NCBI RefSeq assembly: GCF_022751215.1
Contig: NZ_JAICDG010000009.1
Span: 84,815-148,814, forward strand
Direction: 5' to 3'
Origin: Actinomadura terrae
Lineage (GTDB): Bacteria; Actinomycetota; Actinomycetes; Streptosporangiales; Streptosporangiaceae
Length of the DNA: 64,000 nucleotides
A program made the translations under genes and the position numbers. How positions within the stretch are numbered: the first letter of the stretch is position 1; every line of letters starts with the position of its first letter. Below, piece after piece: positions 18,595-27,854 of this stretch. Below the pieces are notes generated by a model. It was not told the origin of the DNA. It did not search any database and saw only the letters and a program-made list of their open reading frames with translations.

Positions 18595-20076
18595 TCACTC
18601 ACTGAATATCTGTACGAAGGCTTGGGCCAGACGGGCCGGATCATGACGCGGGGAACCGTCGTCGGCGGCGACCCCGGCGAGCACCAGCCGCCCGCCGAGC
18701 CGCCGGACGGCCTTCTCCAGGGCGGCCGGGTCGTCCACGACGCCCGCGTCGGCGATGACGACGTCCACGCTCAGATCGGGCGCGTGCGCCTGGAGGACCT
18801 CCAGGTGGGCCTGCGGAGAGAAGTCGTCGGTCTCCCCCGGCTGCGGCGCCAGGTTCAGCGCGACGACGCGGCGGGCGCGGGAGGAGGTGAGCGCGCGGGC
18901 GAGCGCGGGCACCTTCAGATGCGGCAGGACGCTGGTGAACCACGACCCGGGGCCGAACACGATCCAGTCGGCGTCCTCCACGGCGGCGAGCGCCTCCGGG
19001 CAGGCGGGCGGATCGGCGGGCACCAGCGACACCCCGAGCACGCTGCCCGGCGTCTTCGCGCACGCCACCTGCCCCTTCACCCGCGTGACCTCGTCCGGAC
19101 GGGACGGATCGGCCCCCCGCACCTCGGCCACGATGTCCATCGGGACCGCCGCCATCGGCAGCACGCGGCCGTGCGCGCCGAGCAGCCGTCCCACCCAGTC
19201 CAACCCCGCGACCGTGGACCCGGAAGGCGCCCCCCAAGCAGGCCCCCCAGGCACACCCCCACCCACGCCGGCGACAACCCCGTCAGACACACCAGGCCCC
19301 GCCACAACCGCAGCCGCCTCAGCCGAGCCGCCCCGCGCGTCACCCAAGACACCGCCGGACTCATCGCCGCGCGAGCCGCCGGGGGCGTCGCCGGACGAAC
19401 CCTCAGCCGCGCCGCCTTGCGCGCTGCCTGGGCCGCCGCCGGCCGAACCCTCCAATGTGATGCTGGACGGGCCGCCGGGCGGAACGCCTGGGACACTGCC
19501 GGGCGCGTCGTTAGGCGCCGCCTCAGCCGAGCCTCCGCGCGCGTCGACCAAGGCGCCGCTGGGCTCGTCGCCGCGCGAGCCGCTCACCGCGTCGCCGGAT
19601 GAACCCTCGGCCGAGCTGCCTTGCGGGTCGCCCGCCGCGCTGGCGGGGGCGTGGTTGGGCGGGCCCTCAGGTGGGCCGCCTTGCGTGGCGCCTGGGGTTT
19701 GGGTGGGGGAAGTTTCTGGTGGGGTGGTGGGCGGGGTGCCGGTGGAGGCGCCGCCCAGGAGTTCCCACAGGGCGACGATCAGCAGGTTGCCGACGGCGTG
19801 GCCCTGGAGGTCGCCCTCGCTGCGGAAGCGGTGCTGGACCACGTCACGCCAGGTCTGGCCCCACTGGTCGTCGCCGCACAGCGCGGCGAGCGCCATCCGC
19901 AGGTCGCCGGGCGGCAGGACGCCGAGTTCGCGGCGCAGCCGTCCGCTGGAGCCGCCGTCGTCGGCGACCGTGACCACCGCGGTCAGCCGGTCGGTGACGC
20001 GGCGCAGCGCCGACAACGAGGCGTACAGGCCGTGGCCGCCGCCGAGCGCGACGACCTTCGGGCCGAGGGGCTTCAC
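18595..20076 (-). CDS. yvcK: Gluconeogenesis factor family protein YvcK/CofD-like, with a large low-complexity insert
   Basis: CofD-fold, UDP-sugar-binding family implicated in cell-wall and carbon homeostasis. The N-terminal half shows VVALGGGHGLYASLSALRRV, VVTVADDGGSSGRLRRELG and PPGDLRMALAAL. The C-terminal half shows DWIVFGPGSWFTSVLPHLKV and VVALNLAPQPGETDDFSPQA. The protein is 493 residues because about 180 Gly/Ser/Pro/Ala residues (roughly codons 108-287) are inserted between VALWELLGG and AGLDWVGRLLG, a point where homologues have almost nothing. The reading frame is intact and both flanks are conserved. GTG at 20076 with GGAGAG upstream is chosen; longer starts would run into rapZ. 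Confidence 0.93.
   Translation of the reverse strand: MKPLGPKVVALGGGHGLYASLSALRRVTDRLTAVVTVADDGGSSGRLRRELGVLPPGDLRMALAALCGDDQWGQTWRDVVQHRFRSEGDLQGHAVGNLLIVALWELLGGASTGTPPTTPPETSPTQTPGATQGGPPEGPPNHAPASAAGDPQGSSAEGSSGDAVSGSRGDEPSGALVDARGGSAEAAPNDAPGSVPGVPPGGPSSITLEGSAGGGPGSAQGGAAEGSSGDAPGGSRGDESGGVLGDARGGSAEAAAVVAGPGVSDGVVAGVGGGVPGGPAWGAPSGSTVAGLDWVGRLLGAHGRVLPMAAVPMDIVAEVRGADPSRPDEVTRVKGQVACAKTPGSVLGVSLVPADPPACPEALAAVEDADWIVFGPGSWFTSVLPHLKVPALARALTSSRARRVVALNLAPQPGETDDFSPQAHLEVLQAHAPDLSVDVVIADAGVVDDPAALEKAVRRLGGRLVLAGVAADDGSPRHDPARLAQAFVQIFSE
19215..19755. repeat. Low-complexity insert in yvcK with an internal 204-bp duplication
   Basis: About 540 bp of repetitive, GC-rich, in-frame DNA. A block starting GCCGCCTCAGCCGAGCC at 19313 recurs, diverged, at 19517, an offset of 204 bp (68 codons), with the same order of sub-blocks downstream. 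An eight-codon (24-bp) sub-period can be traced through much of it. Confidence 0.8.
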
Positions 20077-20140
20077 CGTGCCGTTTCTCTCTCCGTCCGC
20101 GACCCGGGCCGGTTCCCGGACGGGCTCCCCGGCGGGGGTC

Positions 20141-21019
20141 TCACTCGCGGCCGAGGTCACGATGGGCGACCTGGACCTCGATGCCCTCGTCCCGCAGCCG
20201 GGCGGTGATCTGTTCCGCCATGGCCACACTACGGTGTTTGCCGCCGGTACAGCCCACGGCCAGCGTCACGTAGTGTTTGCCCTCACGTTCGTAGCCGTCG
20301 GCGAGCAGCCGCAGCACCTCGGAGTAGGCGTCCAGGAACTCCTTGGCGCCGCGCTGGCCCAGCACGTAGTCGCGGACGGCGGCGTCGCGGCCGGTCTTCG
20401 GGCGCAGCTCCGGCACCCAGTGCGGGTTCGGCAGGAAGCGGCAGTCGACGACGAGGTCGGCGTCGACGGGCAGGCCGTACTTGTAGCCGAACGACACGAC
20501 GGTCGCGCGCAGGCTCGACTCGCCGGTGTCGTTGCCGAAGAACCCGATGATCTTGTTGCGCAGCTCGTGCACGTTGAGGCCGCTGGTGTCGATCACCAGG
20601 TCGGCCTCGGCGCGGACCTCGCGGACCAGCTCGCGCTCGCGGGCGATCCCCTCGACCAGTCGCCCGTCGCCCTGGAGGGGGTGCGGGCGGCGGACGCTCT
20701 CGAACCGGCGCACCAGGTCGGCGTCGCCGGCCTCCAGGAACACCACGCGCGGGTGGACGCCGCGCGCCTCCAGCTCGGCGATCGAGGAGTGCAGGTCCTC
20801 GGTGAACGCGCGGCTCCGCACGTCCACGACGACGGCGATGCGGGGCACCGCGTCGCGCACCCGGCCGCCGAGGTCGGCCATCGTGGCCAGCAGCCCCGGC
20901 GGGAGGTTGTCGACCACGAACCAGTCGAGGTCCTCCAGCGACTTCGCCGCCGTGCTCCGGCCCGCCCCCGACATCCCGGTCACGATCACGATGTCCGGGA
21001 CGTTCGTCTCACTCGTCAT
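20141..21019 (-). CDS. rapZ: RNase adapter / nucleotide-binding protein RapZ
   Basis: A 292-residue P-loop protein. The N-terminal domain has IVIVTGMSGAGRSTAAKSLE (Walker A with Arg in place of Lys in the GxxGxGKS pattern) and FVVDNLPPGLLATM. The C-terminal domain has TVVSFGYKYGLPVDADLVVD, FLPNPHWVPELRPKTG and the conserved GCTGGKHRSVAMAEQ. In E. coli RapZ senses GlcN6P and guides RNase E to GlmZ; in actinobacteria the role is not settled. The ATG at 21019 overlaps the uvrC stop by 11 bp. Gene order uvrC-rapZ-yvcK-whiA is standard. Confidence 0.97.
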   Translation of the reverse strand: MTSETNVPDIVIVTGMSGAGRSTAAKSLEDLDWFVVDNLPPGLLATMADLGGRVRDAVPRIAVVVDVRSRAFTEDLHSSIAELEARGVHPRVVFLEAGDADLVRRFESVRRPHPLQGDGRLVEGIARERELVREVRAEADLVIDTSGLNVHELRNKIIGFFGNDTGESSLRATVVSFGYKYGLPVDADLVVDCRFLPNPHWVPELRPKTGRDAAVRDYVLGQRGAKEFLDAYSEVLRLLADGYEREGKHYVTLAVGCTGGKHRSVAMAEQITARLRDEGIEVQVAHRDLGRE

Positions 21020-23123
21020 GCCGCTTCCCCCTGTGCTTCGCGTCGCCGTGCTTCCCGTCGCCGCGTTCCCCGTTGCCGCGTTCCCCATCGCTGCCGGCAC
21101 CGCCGCCGGCGCCGGCCCCGCCCGGGCCGCCGGACCGGCCGCTCGGGCCGCCCGTGCCACTCGTTCCACTTGTGTCGCCCGTGCCCGGCTCGGTCGCCCC
21201 GGTCCGGCCGTTCAGCGCGGCGACGATGCCCTCCGCGCTGCGCGGGCCGATGCCCGGGACCTCCGCGACCTGCTCGGGCGTGGCCTCCTTCAACCGCTTC
21301 AGCGATCCGAAGTGTTTCAGCAGCGCCGCCCTCCGCGCAGGGCCCAGACCCGGAACGTTATCGAGTTCGCTCACCGTCATGGCCTTGGAGCGGCGCTGCC
21401 GGTGGAAGGTGATCGCGAACCGGTGCGCCTCGTCGCGGATCCGCTGGACGAGGAACATGCCCTCGCTGTTGCGCGGCAGGATCACCGGGTCGGCCTCGCC
21501 GGGCAGCCACAGCTCCTCCAGCCGCTTGGCGATCCCGCAGACCGCGATGTCGTCGACGCCCAGCTCGTCCAGGGCCCGCTGCGCGGCGGCGACCTGCGGG
21601 GGGCCGCCGTCCACGATCACCAGGTTCGGTGGATAGGCGAACTTGCGGGGGCGGCCGGTCTCGGGGTCGATCGGCTGGTGGGGGCCCTCGTCCTCGGGGT
21701 CGCCGAGGCTGTCGAGCTCGCCGGTCTTCTCGCTCTCGGCGAGGTAGCGCCGGAACCGGCGGGTGATCACCTCGTGGATGGAGCGGACGTCGTCCTGCCC
21801 CTCGACCGCCTTGATCGTGAACCGGCGATACTCGCTCTTGCGGGCCAGGCCGTCCTCGAACACGACCATCGAGGCGACCACGTTCGTGCCCTGGAGGTTG
21901 GAGACGTCGTAGCACTCGACGCGCAGCGGGGCGTCGTCGAGCTCCAGCGCCTCCTGAATCTCCTGGAGCGCGCGGCTGCGGGTGGTCAGGTCGGACGCGC
22001 GGCGCGTCTTGTGCTGCTTGAGCGCCTCGTGCGCGTTGCGGGCGACGGTCTCCAGCAGGGTCTTCTTGTCGCCGCGCTGCGGGACGCGCAGCCGGACGGG
22101 CCCGCCGCGCTGCTCGCTGAGCAGCTCGGTCATGGCGTCCTCCTCCGGCGGCTGCGCGGGGACGAGGACCTCGCGGGGCACCGAGTCGCTCTCGCTGTAG
22201 ACCTGGATGAGGAAGTGCTCGACGAGGTCGGCGGTGGTGACGTCCTCGACCTTGTCGACGACCCAGCCGCGCTGCCCGCGGATCCGGCCGCCGCGCACGT
22301 AGAAGACCTGGACGGCCGCCTCCAGCTCGTCCTCGGCGAAGGCGATCATGTCGCAGTCGGTGGAGTCGGCGAGGACGACCGCCTGCCGCTCCAGGGCGCG
22401 CTCCAGCGCGCGGATGTCGTCGCGGAGCCGGGCGGCGCGCTCGTACTCCTGGGACGCGGCCGCCTCCCGCATGTCGCGTTCGAGGCGCCGGGTGAAGCGG
22501 GTGGTGTGGCCCGCCATGAAGTCGCCGAAGTCCTCGGCGAGCATGCGGTGCTCGTCGGGCGTGACGCGGCCCACGCACGGCGCCGAGCACTTGCCGATGT
22601 AGCCGAGCAGGCAGGGCCGGTCGAGCTGGTGCTGCCGCTTGAACACCCCGGCGCTGCACGTCCGGACGGGGAACACCCGCAACAGCTGGTCGACCGTCTC
22701 CCGGATGGCCCACGCGTGCGAGTACGGGCCGAAGTAGCGCACGCCCTTCTTCTTCGCTCCCCGCATCACCATCACCCTCGGGAACTCCTCGTTGAGGGTG
22801 ACCGCGAGATACGGATACGACTTGTCGTCGCGGTAACGGACGTTGAACCGAGGATCGAACTCCTTGATCCAGGAGTACTCCAGTTGCAGCGCCTCGACCT
22901 CGGTGCCGACGACGGTCCAGTCGACCTTGGCCGCCGTCCGCACCATCGTCTGGGTGCGGGGGTGCAGCGAGGAGAAGTCGGCGAAGTAGGAGTTCAGCCG
23001 CGAGCGCAGGCTCTTCGCCTTCCCCACGTAGATGACCCGGCCGTGCTCGTCGCGGAATCGGTACACGCCGGGCGACTCGGGGATGGAGCCTGGAGCGGGT
23101 CGGTAGGTCGCCGGATCTGCCAC
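21009..23123 (-). CDS. uvrC: Excinuclease ABC subunit C
   Basis: Makes the dual incisions in nucleotide excision repair. The 704 residues contain the GIY-YIG nuclease (PGVYRFRDEHGRVIYVGKAK), the UVR motif (AASQEYERAARLRDDIRAL), the RNase H-like domain (PLRVECYDVSNLQGTNVVAS; NLVIVDGGPPQVAAAQRALD) and tandem helix-hairpin-helix motifs (NVPGLGPARRAALLKHFGSL; VAEVPGIGPRSAEGIVAAL). The last roughly 55 residues are Gly/Ser/Asp/His-rich low complexity from a 15-bp array. GTG at 23123 fits the family start, and TAGGCT seven bases upstream suggests a leaderless message. Confidence 0.98.
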   Translation of the reverse strand: MADPATYRPAPGSIPESPGVYRFRDEHGRVIYVGKAKSLRSRLNSYFADFSSLHPRTQTMVRTAAKVDWTVVGTEVEALQLEYSWIKEFDPRFNVRYRDDKSYPYLAVTLNEEFPRVMVMRGAKKKGVRYFGPYSHAWAIRETVDQLLRVFPVRTCSAGVFKRQHQLDRPCLLGYIGKCSAPCVGRVTPDEHRMLAEDFGDFMAGHTTRFTRRLERDMREAAASQEYERAARLRDDIRALERALERQAVVLADSTDCDMIAFAEDELEAAVQVFYVRGGRIRGQRGWVVDKVEDVTTADLVEHFLIQVYSESDSVPREVLVPAQPPEEDAMTELLSEQRGGPVRLRVPQRGDKKTLLETVARNAHEALKQHKTRRASDLTTRSRALQEIQEALELDDAPLRVECYDVSNLQGTNVVASMVVFEDGLARKSEYRRFTIKAVEGQDDVRSIHEVITRRFRRYLAESEKTGELDSLGDPEDEGPHQPIDPETGRPRKFAYPPNLVIVDGGPPQVAAAQRALDELGVDDIAVCGIAKRLEELWLPGEADPVILPRNSEGMFLVQRIRDEAHRFAITFHRQRRSKAMTVSELDNVPGLGPARRAALLKHFGSLKRLKEATPEQVAEVPGIGPRSAEGIVAALNGRTGATEPGTGDTSGTSGTGGPSGRSGGPGGAGAGGGAGSDGERGNGERGDGKHGDAKHRGKRHDE
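21018..21107. repeat. 15-bp tandem array at the uvrC/rapZ junction (6 clear units, decaying further)
   Basis: Units of 15 bp such as GTGCTTCCCGTCGCC begin at the rapZ start codon region (21018-21032) and continue into the uvrC 3' end, decaying beyond about 21107 towards 21180. Translated on the minus strand they give the GNGERGDGKHGD-type tail of UvrC. Confidence 0.8.
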
Positions 23124-23260
23124 GCTGAAAAGCCTAGTGGCCACCACCGACACACCCGGCCGCAGCGGAGCCCCCGCCCCCTCGCCCCAGGGCCCGCGCA
23201 GCCTGGCCTCTGCGCAGCGCCCGCGCCCGGCCGCAGCGGCGGGCCCGCGTCGGTGGGCCA

Positions 23261-23315
23261 CGCCGCTGGGGACTGCGCCGCTGAGACTATGCCGCTGGGA
23301 CTGCCGCTAAGACTG
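23261..23315. repeat. Short tandem array between uvrC and the Rieske gene (4 units)
   Basis: Four units of 12-15 bp with core GCCGCTGGGACTG lie in the 220-bp gap, just downstream of the Rieske stop in gene orientation. No gene is seen in this gap. Confidence 0.65.
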
Positions 23316-23343
23316 TTTCGGTGAGGATGTGATCAGGGGGCGG

Positions 23344-23883
23344 TCAGGAGAGGATGACCTTGCCGCCCTGCACGGTGACCTTCTTCTCCTCCAGCGGCTC
23401 GTCCGCGGGCGGGTTCGCGACGGAGCCGTCGGCGATCTTGAACTTGCTGCCGTGGCAGGGGCAGTTGATCGTGCCGCCCGACACCGAGCCGACCGTGCAC
23501 TTGCGGTGCGTGCAGATCGCCGAGAACGCCTTGAACTGGCCCGCGGTGGGCTGGCACACCACGACCTTCTCGTCCTTGAAGATCTTCCCGCCGCCCACGG
23601 GGATCTCGGACGTCGAGGCCAGGGCCTTGCCCGCCCCGCCGGAGCCGCCGGAGCCGTCGCCGGACCCCTTGTCGCCGGAGCCCTCGTCGTCCGACTTGTC
23701 GTCCGAGCCGCCGCACGCCGCCGCCAGCCCGGCGACGCCCGCGAGCCCCACGCCGAGGAGCAGCCCCCGGCGGGAGTTCCCCGCCGCGCCCTGCCCGGTC
23801 GCCGCGGCGTCCGCCGGTGCCTCCGCCGGTGACCCGTGCGGCGGATGCCCGGTGTCCGTGGTCGTTGCGGGGTCGTGTGCCAT
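23344..23883 (-). CDS. Rieske [2Fe-2S] lipoprotein, Tat-exported
   Basis: A 179-residue predicted surface electron-transfer protein. The N-terminus carries a twin-arginine signal (NSRRGLLLGVGLAGVAGL) ending in a lipobox-like AAAC, then a Gly/Ser/Asp-rich linker (residues about 62-85). The Rieske fold follows with ligands in CTHRKCTV and CPCHGSKF, then the closing strands (VANPPADEPLEEKKVTVQGG). It resembles the stand-alone Rieske lipoproteins common in actinomycetes, whose partner is unknown. The spacer in the first box (CTHRKC) lacks the usual Gly before the second Cys. Confidence 0.93.
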   Translation of the reverse strand: MAHDPATTTDTGHPPHGSPAEAPADAAATGQGAAGNSRRGLLLGVGLAGVAGLAAACGGSDDKSDDEGSGDKGSGDGSGGSGGAGKALASTSEIPVGGGKIFKDEKVVVCQPTAGQFKAFSAICTHRKCTVGSVSGGTINCPCHGSKFKIADGSVANPPADEPLEEKKVTVQGGKVILS

Positions 23884-24188
23884 GCCTGTTCGCCCTCCGG
23901 TCCGTCACTCTGGTCGCCTGCTGTCACCGGGAGCACGGACGCGCGCCGCCGAGGGTTCAATCCGAACCCCTGCCCATGATCACCGTGTGCTCTCGATCAC
24001 CGGGCCCGGTGCGGACGGCGCATGATCACCGCATGCTCGGCCACCGTGCACCTGACCAGCGGGTCCATGATCTCGGACGCGGCGCGGAACCGCGCACCGA
24101 CCCGCCGTCCGGACGCGACACGCCGACCAGACCAGAGGTTCCCCGAGCGAAAATAACGGAGTGACGGGTGGGACGGGGGCGGGCGGGG
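23884..24188. other. Intergenic region between uvrA and the Rieske gene
   Basis: About 305 bp with no recognised gene. The element CATGATCACCG occurs at about 23974 and 24022, with a related CGATCACCG between, forming a loose repeat. The promoter of the Rieske gene should lie here, but no clear -10/-35 pair was found. A short AT-rich patch (AAAATAA, about 24150) lies 35 bp beyond the uvrA stop. Confidence 0.4.
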
Positions 24189-27026
24189 TCAGGCGAGGAT
24201 CTTGGACAGGAACTGGCCGGTGTGGCTGGCCTCGACCTTCGCGATGTCCTCGGGGGTGCCGGTGGCGACGACGGTGCCGCCGCGCGAGCCGCCCTCGGGG
24301 CCCATGTCGATGATCCAGTCGGCGGTCTTGATGACGTCCAGGTTGTGCTCGATGACGATCACCGTGTTGCCCTTGTCGACCAGGCCGTTCAGCACGCCGA
24401 GGAGCTTGCGGATGTCCTCGAAGTGCAGGCCGGTGGTCGGCTCGTCCAGCACGTAGATCGTCCGGCCGGTGGAGCGCTTCTGGAGCTCGGAGGCCAGCTT
24501 GACGCGCTGCGCCTCGCCGCCGGACAGGGTCGGCGCGGGCTGGCCGAGCCGGACGTAGCCGAGCCCGACGTCGTTGAGCGTGCGCAGGTGCCGGTGGATC
24601 GCGTTGATCGGCTCGAAGAACTCGGTGGCCTGCTCGATCGGCATGTCGAGCACCTCGGAGATCGTCTTGCCCTTGTAGTGGACCTCCAGGGTCTCCCGGT
24701 TGTAGCGGGCGCCGTGGCAGACCTCGCACGGGACGTAGACGTCCGGCAGGAAGTTCATCTCGATCTTGATGGTGCCGTCGCCGGAGCAGTTCTCGCAGCG
24801 GCCGCCCTTGACGTTGAAGGAGAACCGGCCCGGCTGGTAGCCGCGCACCTTCGCCTCGGTGGTCTGCGCGAACAGCTTGCGGATGTGGTCGAACACGCCG
24901 GTGTAGGTCGCCGGGTTGGAGCGCGGCGTCCGCCCGATCGGCGACTGGTCGACGTGGACGACCTTGTCGAGCTGGTCGACGCCGTTGACCCGCCGGTGCC
25001 GGCCCGGGACCGTCCGCGCGCCGTTGAGGTGCTTGGCGAGCGAGTTGTAGAGGATGTCGTTGACCAGCGTCGACTTGCCCGAGCCCGACACGCCCGTGAC
25101 GGCGGTGAGCACGCCCAGCGGGAACGCCACGTCGACGTCGCGGAGGTTGTTCTGCTGGGCGCCCTTGACGGTGACCTCGCGGCCGCGCGTCCGGGGGCGG
25201 CGGATCTCCGGGACGGCGATCTCACGGCGCCTGGACAGGTAGGCGCCGGTCAGCGAGTCCTCGGAGGCGAGCAGGTCGTCGACGGTGCCGGACACGACGA
25301 TCTTGCCGCCGTGCTCGCCGGCGCGCGGGCCGATGTCGACGACCCAGTCGGCGGCGGCGATCGTGTCCTCGTCGTGCTCGACGACGATCAGGGTGTTGCC
25401 CATGTCGCGGAGCCGGATCAGCGTCTCCAGCAGCCGGTGGTTGTCGCGCTGGTGCAGGCCGATGGACGGCTCGTCCAGCACGTACAGGACACCGACGAGG
25501 CCGGACCCGATCTGGGTGGCCAGCCGGATCCGCTGCGCCTCGCCGCCCGCGAGCGTCGCCGAGGCGCGGTCGAGCGTGAGGTAGTCGAGCCCGACGTCCA
25601 GCAGGAACCCGAGCCGGGCGTTGATCTCCTTCAGCACCCGCTCGGCGATGTGGGTCTCGCGCTCGTTCAGCTCCATCGCGAGCAGGAACTTGGCGGCCTC
25701 GCCGATCGGCATCGAGGCGACCTCGGCGATCGACATCCCGCCCATGGTGACCGCGAGGACGACCGGCTTGAGCCGGGCTCCCTCGCAGGTCGGGCAGGGG
25801 ATCTCCCGCATGTAGCCCTCGAACTTCTCCCGGCTGGAGTCGCTCTCGGACTCGGCGTGCCGCCGCTGGATGTAGGGGATCACGCCCTCGTAGGCGGTGT
25901 AGTAGGAGCGGGTGCGCCCGTACCGGTTCTTGTAGCTGACGTGGACCTGGGTCTCGTGCCCGTTGAGGATCGCCTTGCGGGCCTTGGCGGGCAGCCGGTC
26001 CCACGGGGTGTTGAGGTCGAAGCCCATCGCGTCGCCGAGGGCGGACAGCAGCCGCAGGAAGTAGTCGCTGACGTGCCCGCCGGACCACGGCTGGATGGCG
26101 CCCTCGCCGAGCGTCTGCTCCCCGTCGGGGACGACGAGTTCGGGGTCGACCTCCATGCGCGTGCCGAGCCCGGTGCAGTCGGGGCAGGCGCCGTAGGGCG
26201 AGTTGAACGAGAACGACCGGGGTTCCATCTCCTCGAACGACAGGTCGTCGTAGGGGCAGTAGAGGTGCTCGGAGTACATCCGCGTGCGGTTCTCGTCGCC
26301 CTCGTCGAGGTCGACGAAGTCCAGGACGATGGTGCCGCCCGCGAGCCCGAGCGCGGTCTCGACGGAGTCGGCGAGCCGCTGGCGCGCGGTGTCCTTCACC
26401 GCGAGGCGGTCGACGACCACGGAGATGTCGTGCTTCTCCTGCTTCTTCAGCTTCGGCGCCTCGTCGAGCCGGACCATCCGCCCGTCGACCAGCGCGCGCG
26501 AGTAGCCCTTGGACTGGAGCTCGCGGAACAGCTCCGCGTACTCGCCCTTGCGGCCGCGGATCACCGGCGCGAGCACCTGGAAGCGGGTGCCCTCCTCCAG
26601 CTCCAGCACCCGGTCGACGATCTGCTGCGGCGCCTGCCGGCTGATCGGCCGGCCGCACTCGGGGCAGTGCGGGTGCCCGATCCGCGCGTACAGCAGCCGC
26701 AGGTAGTCGTAGACCTCGGTGATCGTGCCGACCGTGGAGCGCGGGTTCTTGCTGGTCGACTTCTGGTCGATGGACACCGCGGGCGACAGGCCCTCGATGA
26801 AGTCGACGTCGGGCTTGTCCATCTGGCCGAGGAACTGCCGGGCGTAGGCCGACAGCGACTCCACGTACCGGCGCTGGCCCTCGGCGAAGATCGTGTCGAA
26901 CGCCAGGCTGGACTTCCCCGATCCCGACAGACCGGTGAACACGATCATGGAGTCCCGCGGCAGGTCGAGCGAGACGTCCTTCAGGTTGTGCTCGCGTGCT
27001 CCACGCACGATGAGACGGTCATGCAC
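24189..27026 (-). CDS. uvrA: Excinuclease ABC subunit A
   Basis: Damage-recognition ATPase of nucleotide excision repair. The 945 residues have two ABC modules with Walker A FTGLSGSGKSSLAFDT and VTGVSGSGKSTLVNDI, two signature regions (ATLAGGEAQRIRLATQIG and TLSGGEAQRVKLASELQKR), and zinc modules (HCPECGRPISRQ; RCENCSGDGTIKIEMNF with VPCEVCHGARYN). The length and start (MHDRLIVRGAREHNLKDV) are normal. It lies in the conserved uvrA-uvrC neighbourhood. Confidence 0.98.
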   Translation of the reverse strand: MHDRLIVRGAREHNLKDVSLDLPRDSMIVFTGLSGSGKSSLAFDTIFAEGQRRYVESLSAYARQFLGQMDKPDVDFIEGLSPAVSIDQKSTSKNPRSTVGTITEVYDYLRLLYARIGHPHCPECGRPISRQAPQQIVDRVLELEEGTRFQVLAPVIRGRKGEYAELFRELQSKGYSRALVDGRMVRLDEAPKLKKQEKHDISVVVDRLAVKDTARQRLADSVETALGLAGGTIVLDFVDLDEGDENRTRMYSEHLYCPYDDLSFEEMEPRSFSFNSPYGACPDCTGLGTRMEVDPELVVPDGEQTLGEGAIQPWSGGHVSDYFLRLLSALGDAMGFDLNTPWDRLPAKARKAILNGHETQVHVSYKNRYGRTRSYYTAYEGVIPYIQRRHAESESDSSREKFEGYMREIPCPTCEGARLKPVVLAVTMGGMSIAEVASMPIGEAAKFLLAMELNERETHIAERVLKEINARLGFLLDVGLDYLTLDRASATLAGGEAQRIRLATQIGSGLVGVLYVLDEPSIGLHQRDNHRLLETLIRLRDMGNTLIVVEHDEDTIAAADWVVDIGPRAGEHGGKIVVSGTVDDLLASEDSLTGAYLSRRREIAVPEIRRPRTRGREVTVKGAQQNNLRDVDVAFPLGVLTAVTGVSGSGKSTLVNDILYNSLAKHLNGARTVPGRHRRVNGVDQLDKVVHVDQSPIGRTPRSNPATYTGVFDHIRKLFAQTTEAKVRGYQPGRFSFNVKGGRCENCSGDGTIKIEMNFLPDVYVPCEVCHGARYNRETLEVHYKGKTISEVLDMPIEQATEFFEPINAIHRHLRTLNDVGLGYVRLGQPAPTLSGGEAQRVKLASELQKRSTGRTIYVLDEPTTGLHFEDIRKLLGVLNGLVDKGNTVIVIEHNLDVIKTADWIIDMGPEGGSRGGTVVATGTPEDIAKVEASHTGQFLSKILA

Positions 27027-27251
27027 GGCGTACTTCCGAATCCTCTTCTGGGCACGGGTGATGGGATCTGGGGCGCGGTGACGGGGGCCTCAAGGCTAGC
27101 CAAGGGGTCCGACAGAATCCCCCGAGTCGTTAACAGCGATGCACGCCGCCGCATTTCGCGGGTCCGGACGGCACCCTCGCACCGTACACGTGTTCGAACG
27201 CCGCCCGCCACACGACTCACCCACGCGGTGCCCCCGCCCCGCTTCCCAGCG

Positions 27252-27854
27252 TCACCTCCCAGCGGGTCGGAGTGCGTCCAGTATCCGGGCCAGGGTGCGG
27301 CGGCGCAGGTCGTCGGACCACCCGCCCGCGAGGGCCCCGTGGGTGGTCGCGGTGACCAGGGCCATCACCTCGTCGAGCCGGACGTCGCGGCGGACCGTCC
27401 CGGCGTGGCGCGCCGCGTCCAGCAGCGAGCCGAACGCCTCGGTGAGCGCGGTGATCTGCGCGCCGGGCTCGATGGCCGCGCCCTCCTCGGCGAGCAGGCC
27501 GACGACGGTGCCGATCTGCGCGGAGCTCTCGACGAGGTAGGTGAAGTAGTCGAAGAACGCGGTGGCGGGGTCGCCGTCGGCGGCCAGCGCGTCCGCCTTC
27601 CGGACGAGCCGACCGCGCAGCTCCTTCATGATCGCCGCGAGCAGGTCCCGCTTGGTCGGGAAGTGCCGGAAGACGGTGCCGATCGCCACGCCCGCGCGGG
27701 CGGCGACCTCCTCGGTGGACGCGGAGGCGCCGCGTTCGGCGAAGACCTCCTCGGCGGCGGCCAGGATGCGTGCCCGGTTGCGCCTGGCGTCGGCGCGCAG
27801 CGGCTTGTCCGGCGTCACCGGACCGCCCGTTGACACGGTGCCGTCCGTTGACAA
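27252..27854 (-). CDS. TetR family transcriptional regulator
   Basis: A 200-residue repressor. The N-terminal TetR helix-turn-helix reads ARILAAAEEVFAERGASAST and VAARAGVAIGTVFRHFPTKR; the C-terminal domain is all-helical (TAFFDYFTYLVESSAQIG, VMALVTATTHGALAGG). It is divergent from the SnoaL-like gene, with two TGAGT/ACTCA palindromes between them, so it probably represses both promoters. The ligand is unknown. Confidence 0.95.
   Translation of the reverse strand: MSTDGTVSTGGPVTPDKPLRADARRNRARILAAAEEVFAERGASASTEEVAARAGVAIGTVFRHFPTKRDLLAAIMKELRGRLVRKADALAADGDPATAFFDYFTYLVESSAQIGTVVGLLAEEGAAIEPGAQITALTEAFGSLLDAARHAGTVRRDVRLDEVMALVTATTHGALAGGWSDDLRRRTLARILDALRPAGR

Noticed and set aside
23344..23883. 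Rieske protein as the cytochrome bc1 subunit QcrA
   Set aside because: It is far too short, has a Tat lipoprotein signal rather than three membrane helices, and no qcrB/qcrC genes adjoin it.
24168..27833. Very long open frame of about 1220 codons on the plus strand over uvrA
   Set aside because: It is the antisense shadow of uvrA and the TetR gene; GC-rich DNA rarely makes stops, and the translation has no recognisable domain. The same applies to long antisense frames over pgk/gap, recN, murJ, the ACAD and the STAND gene.
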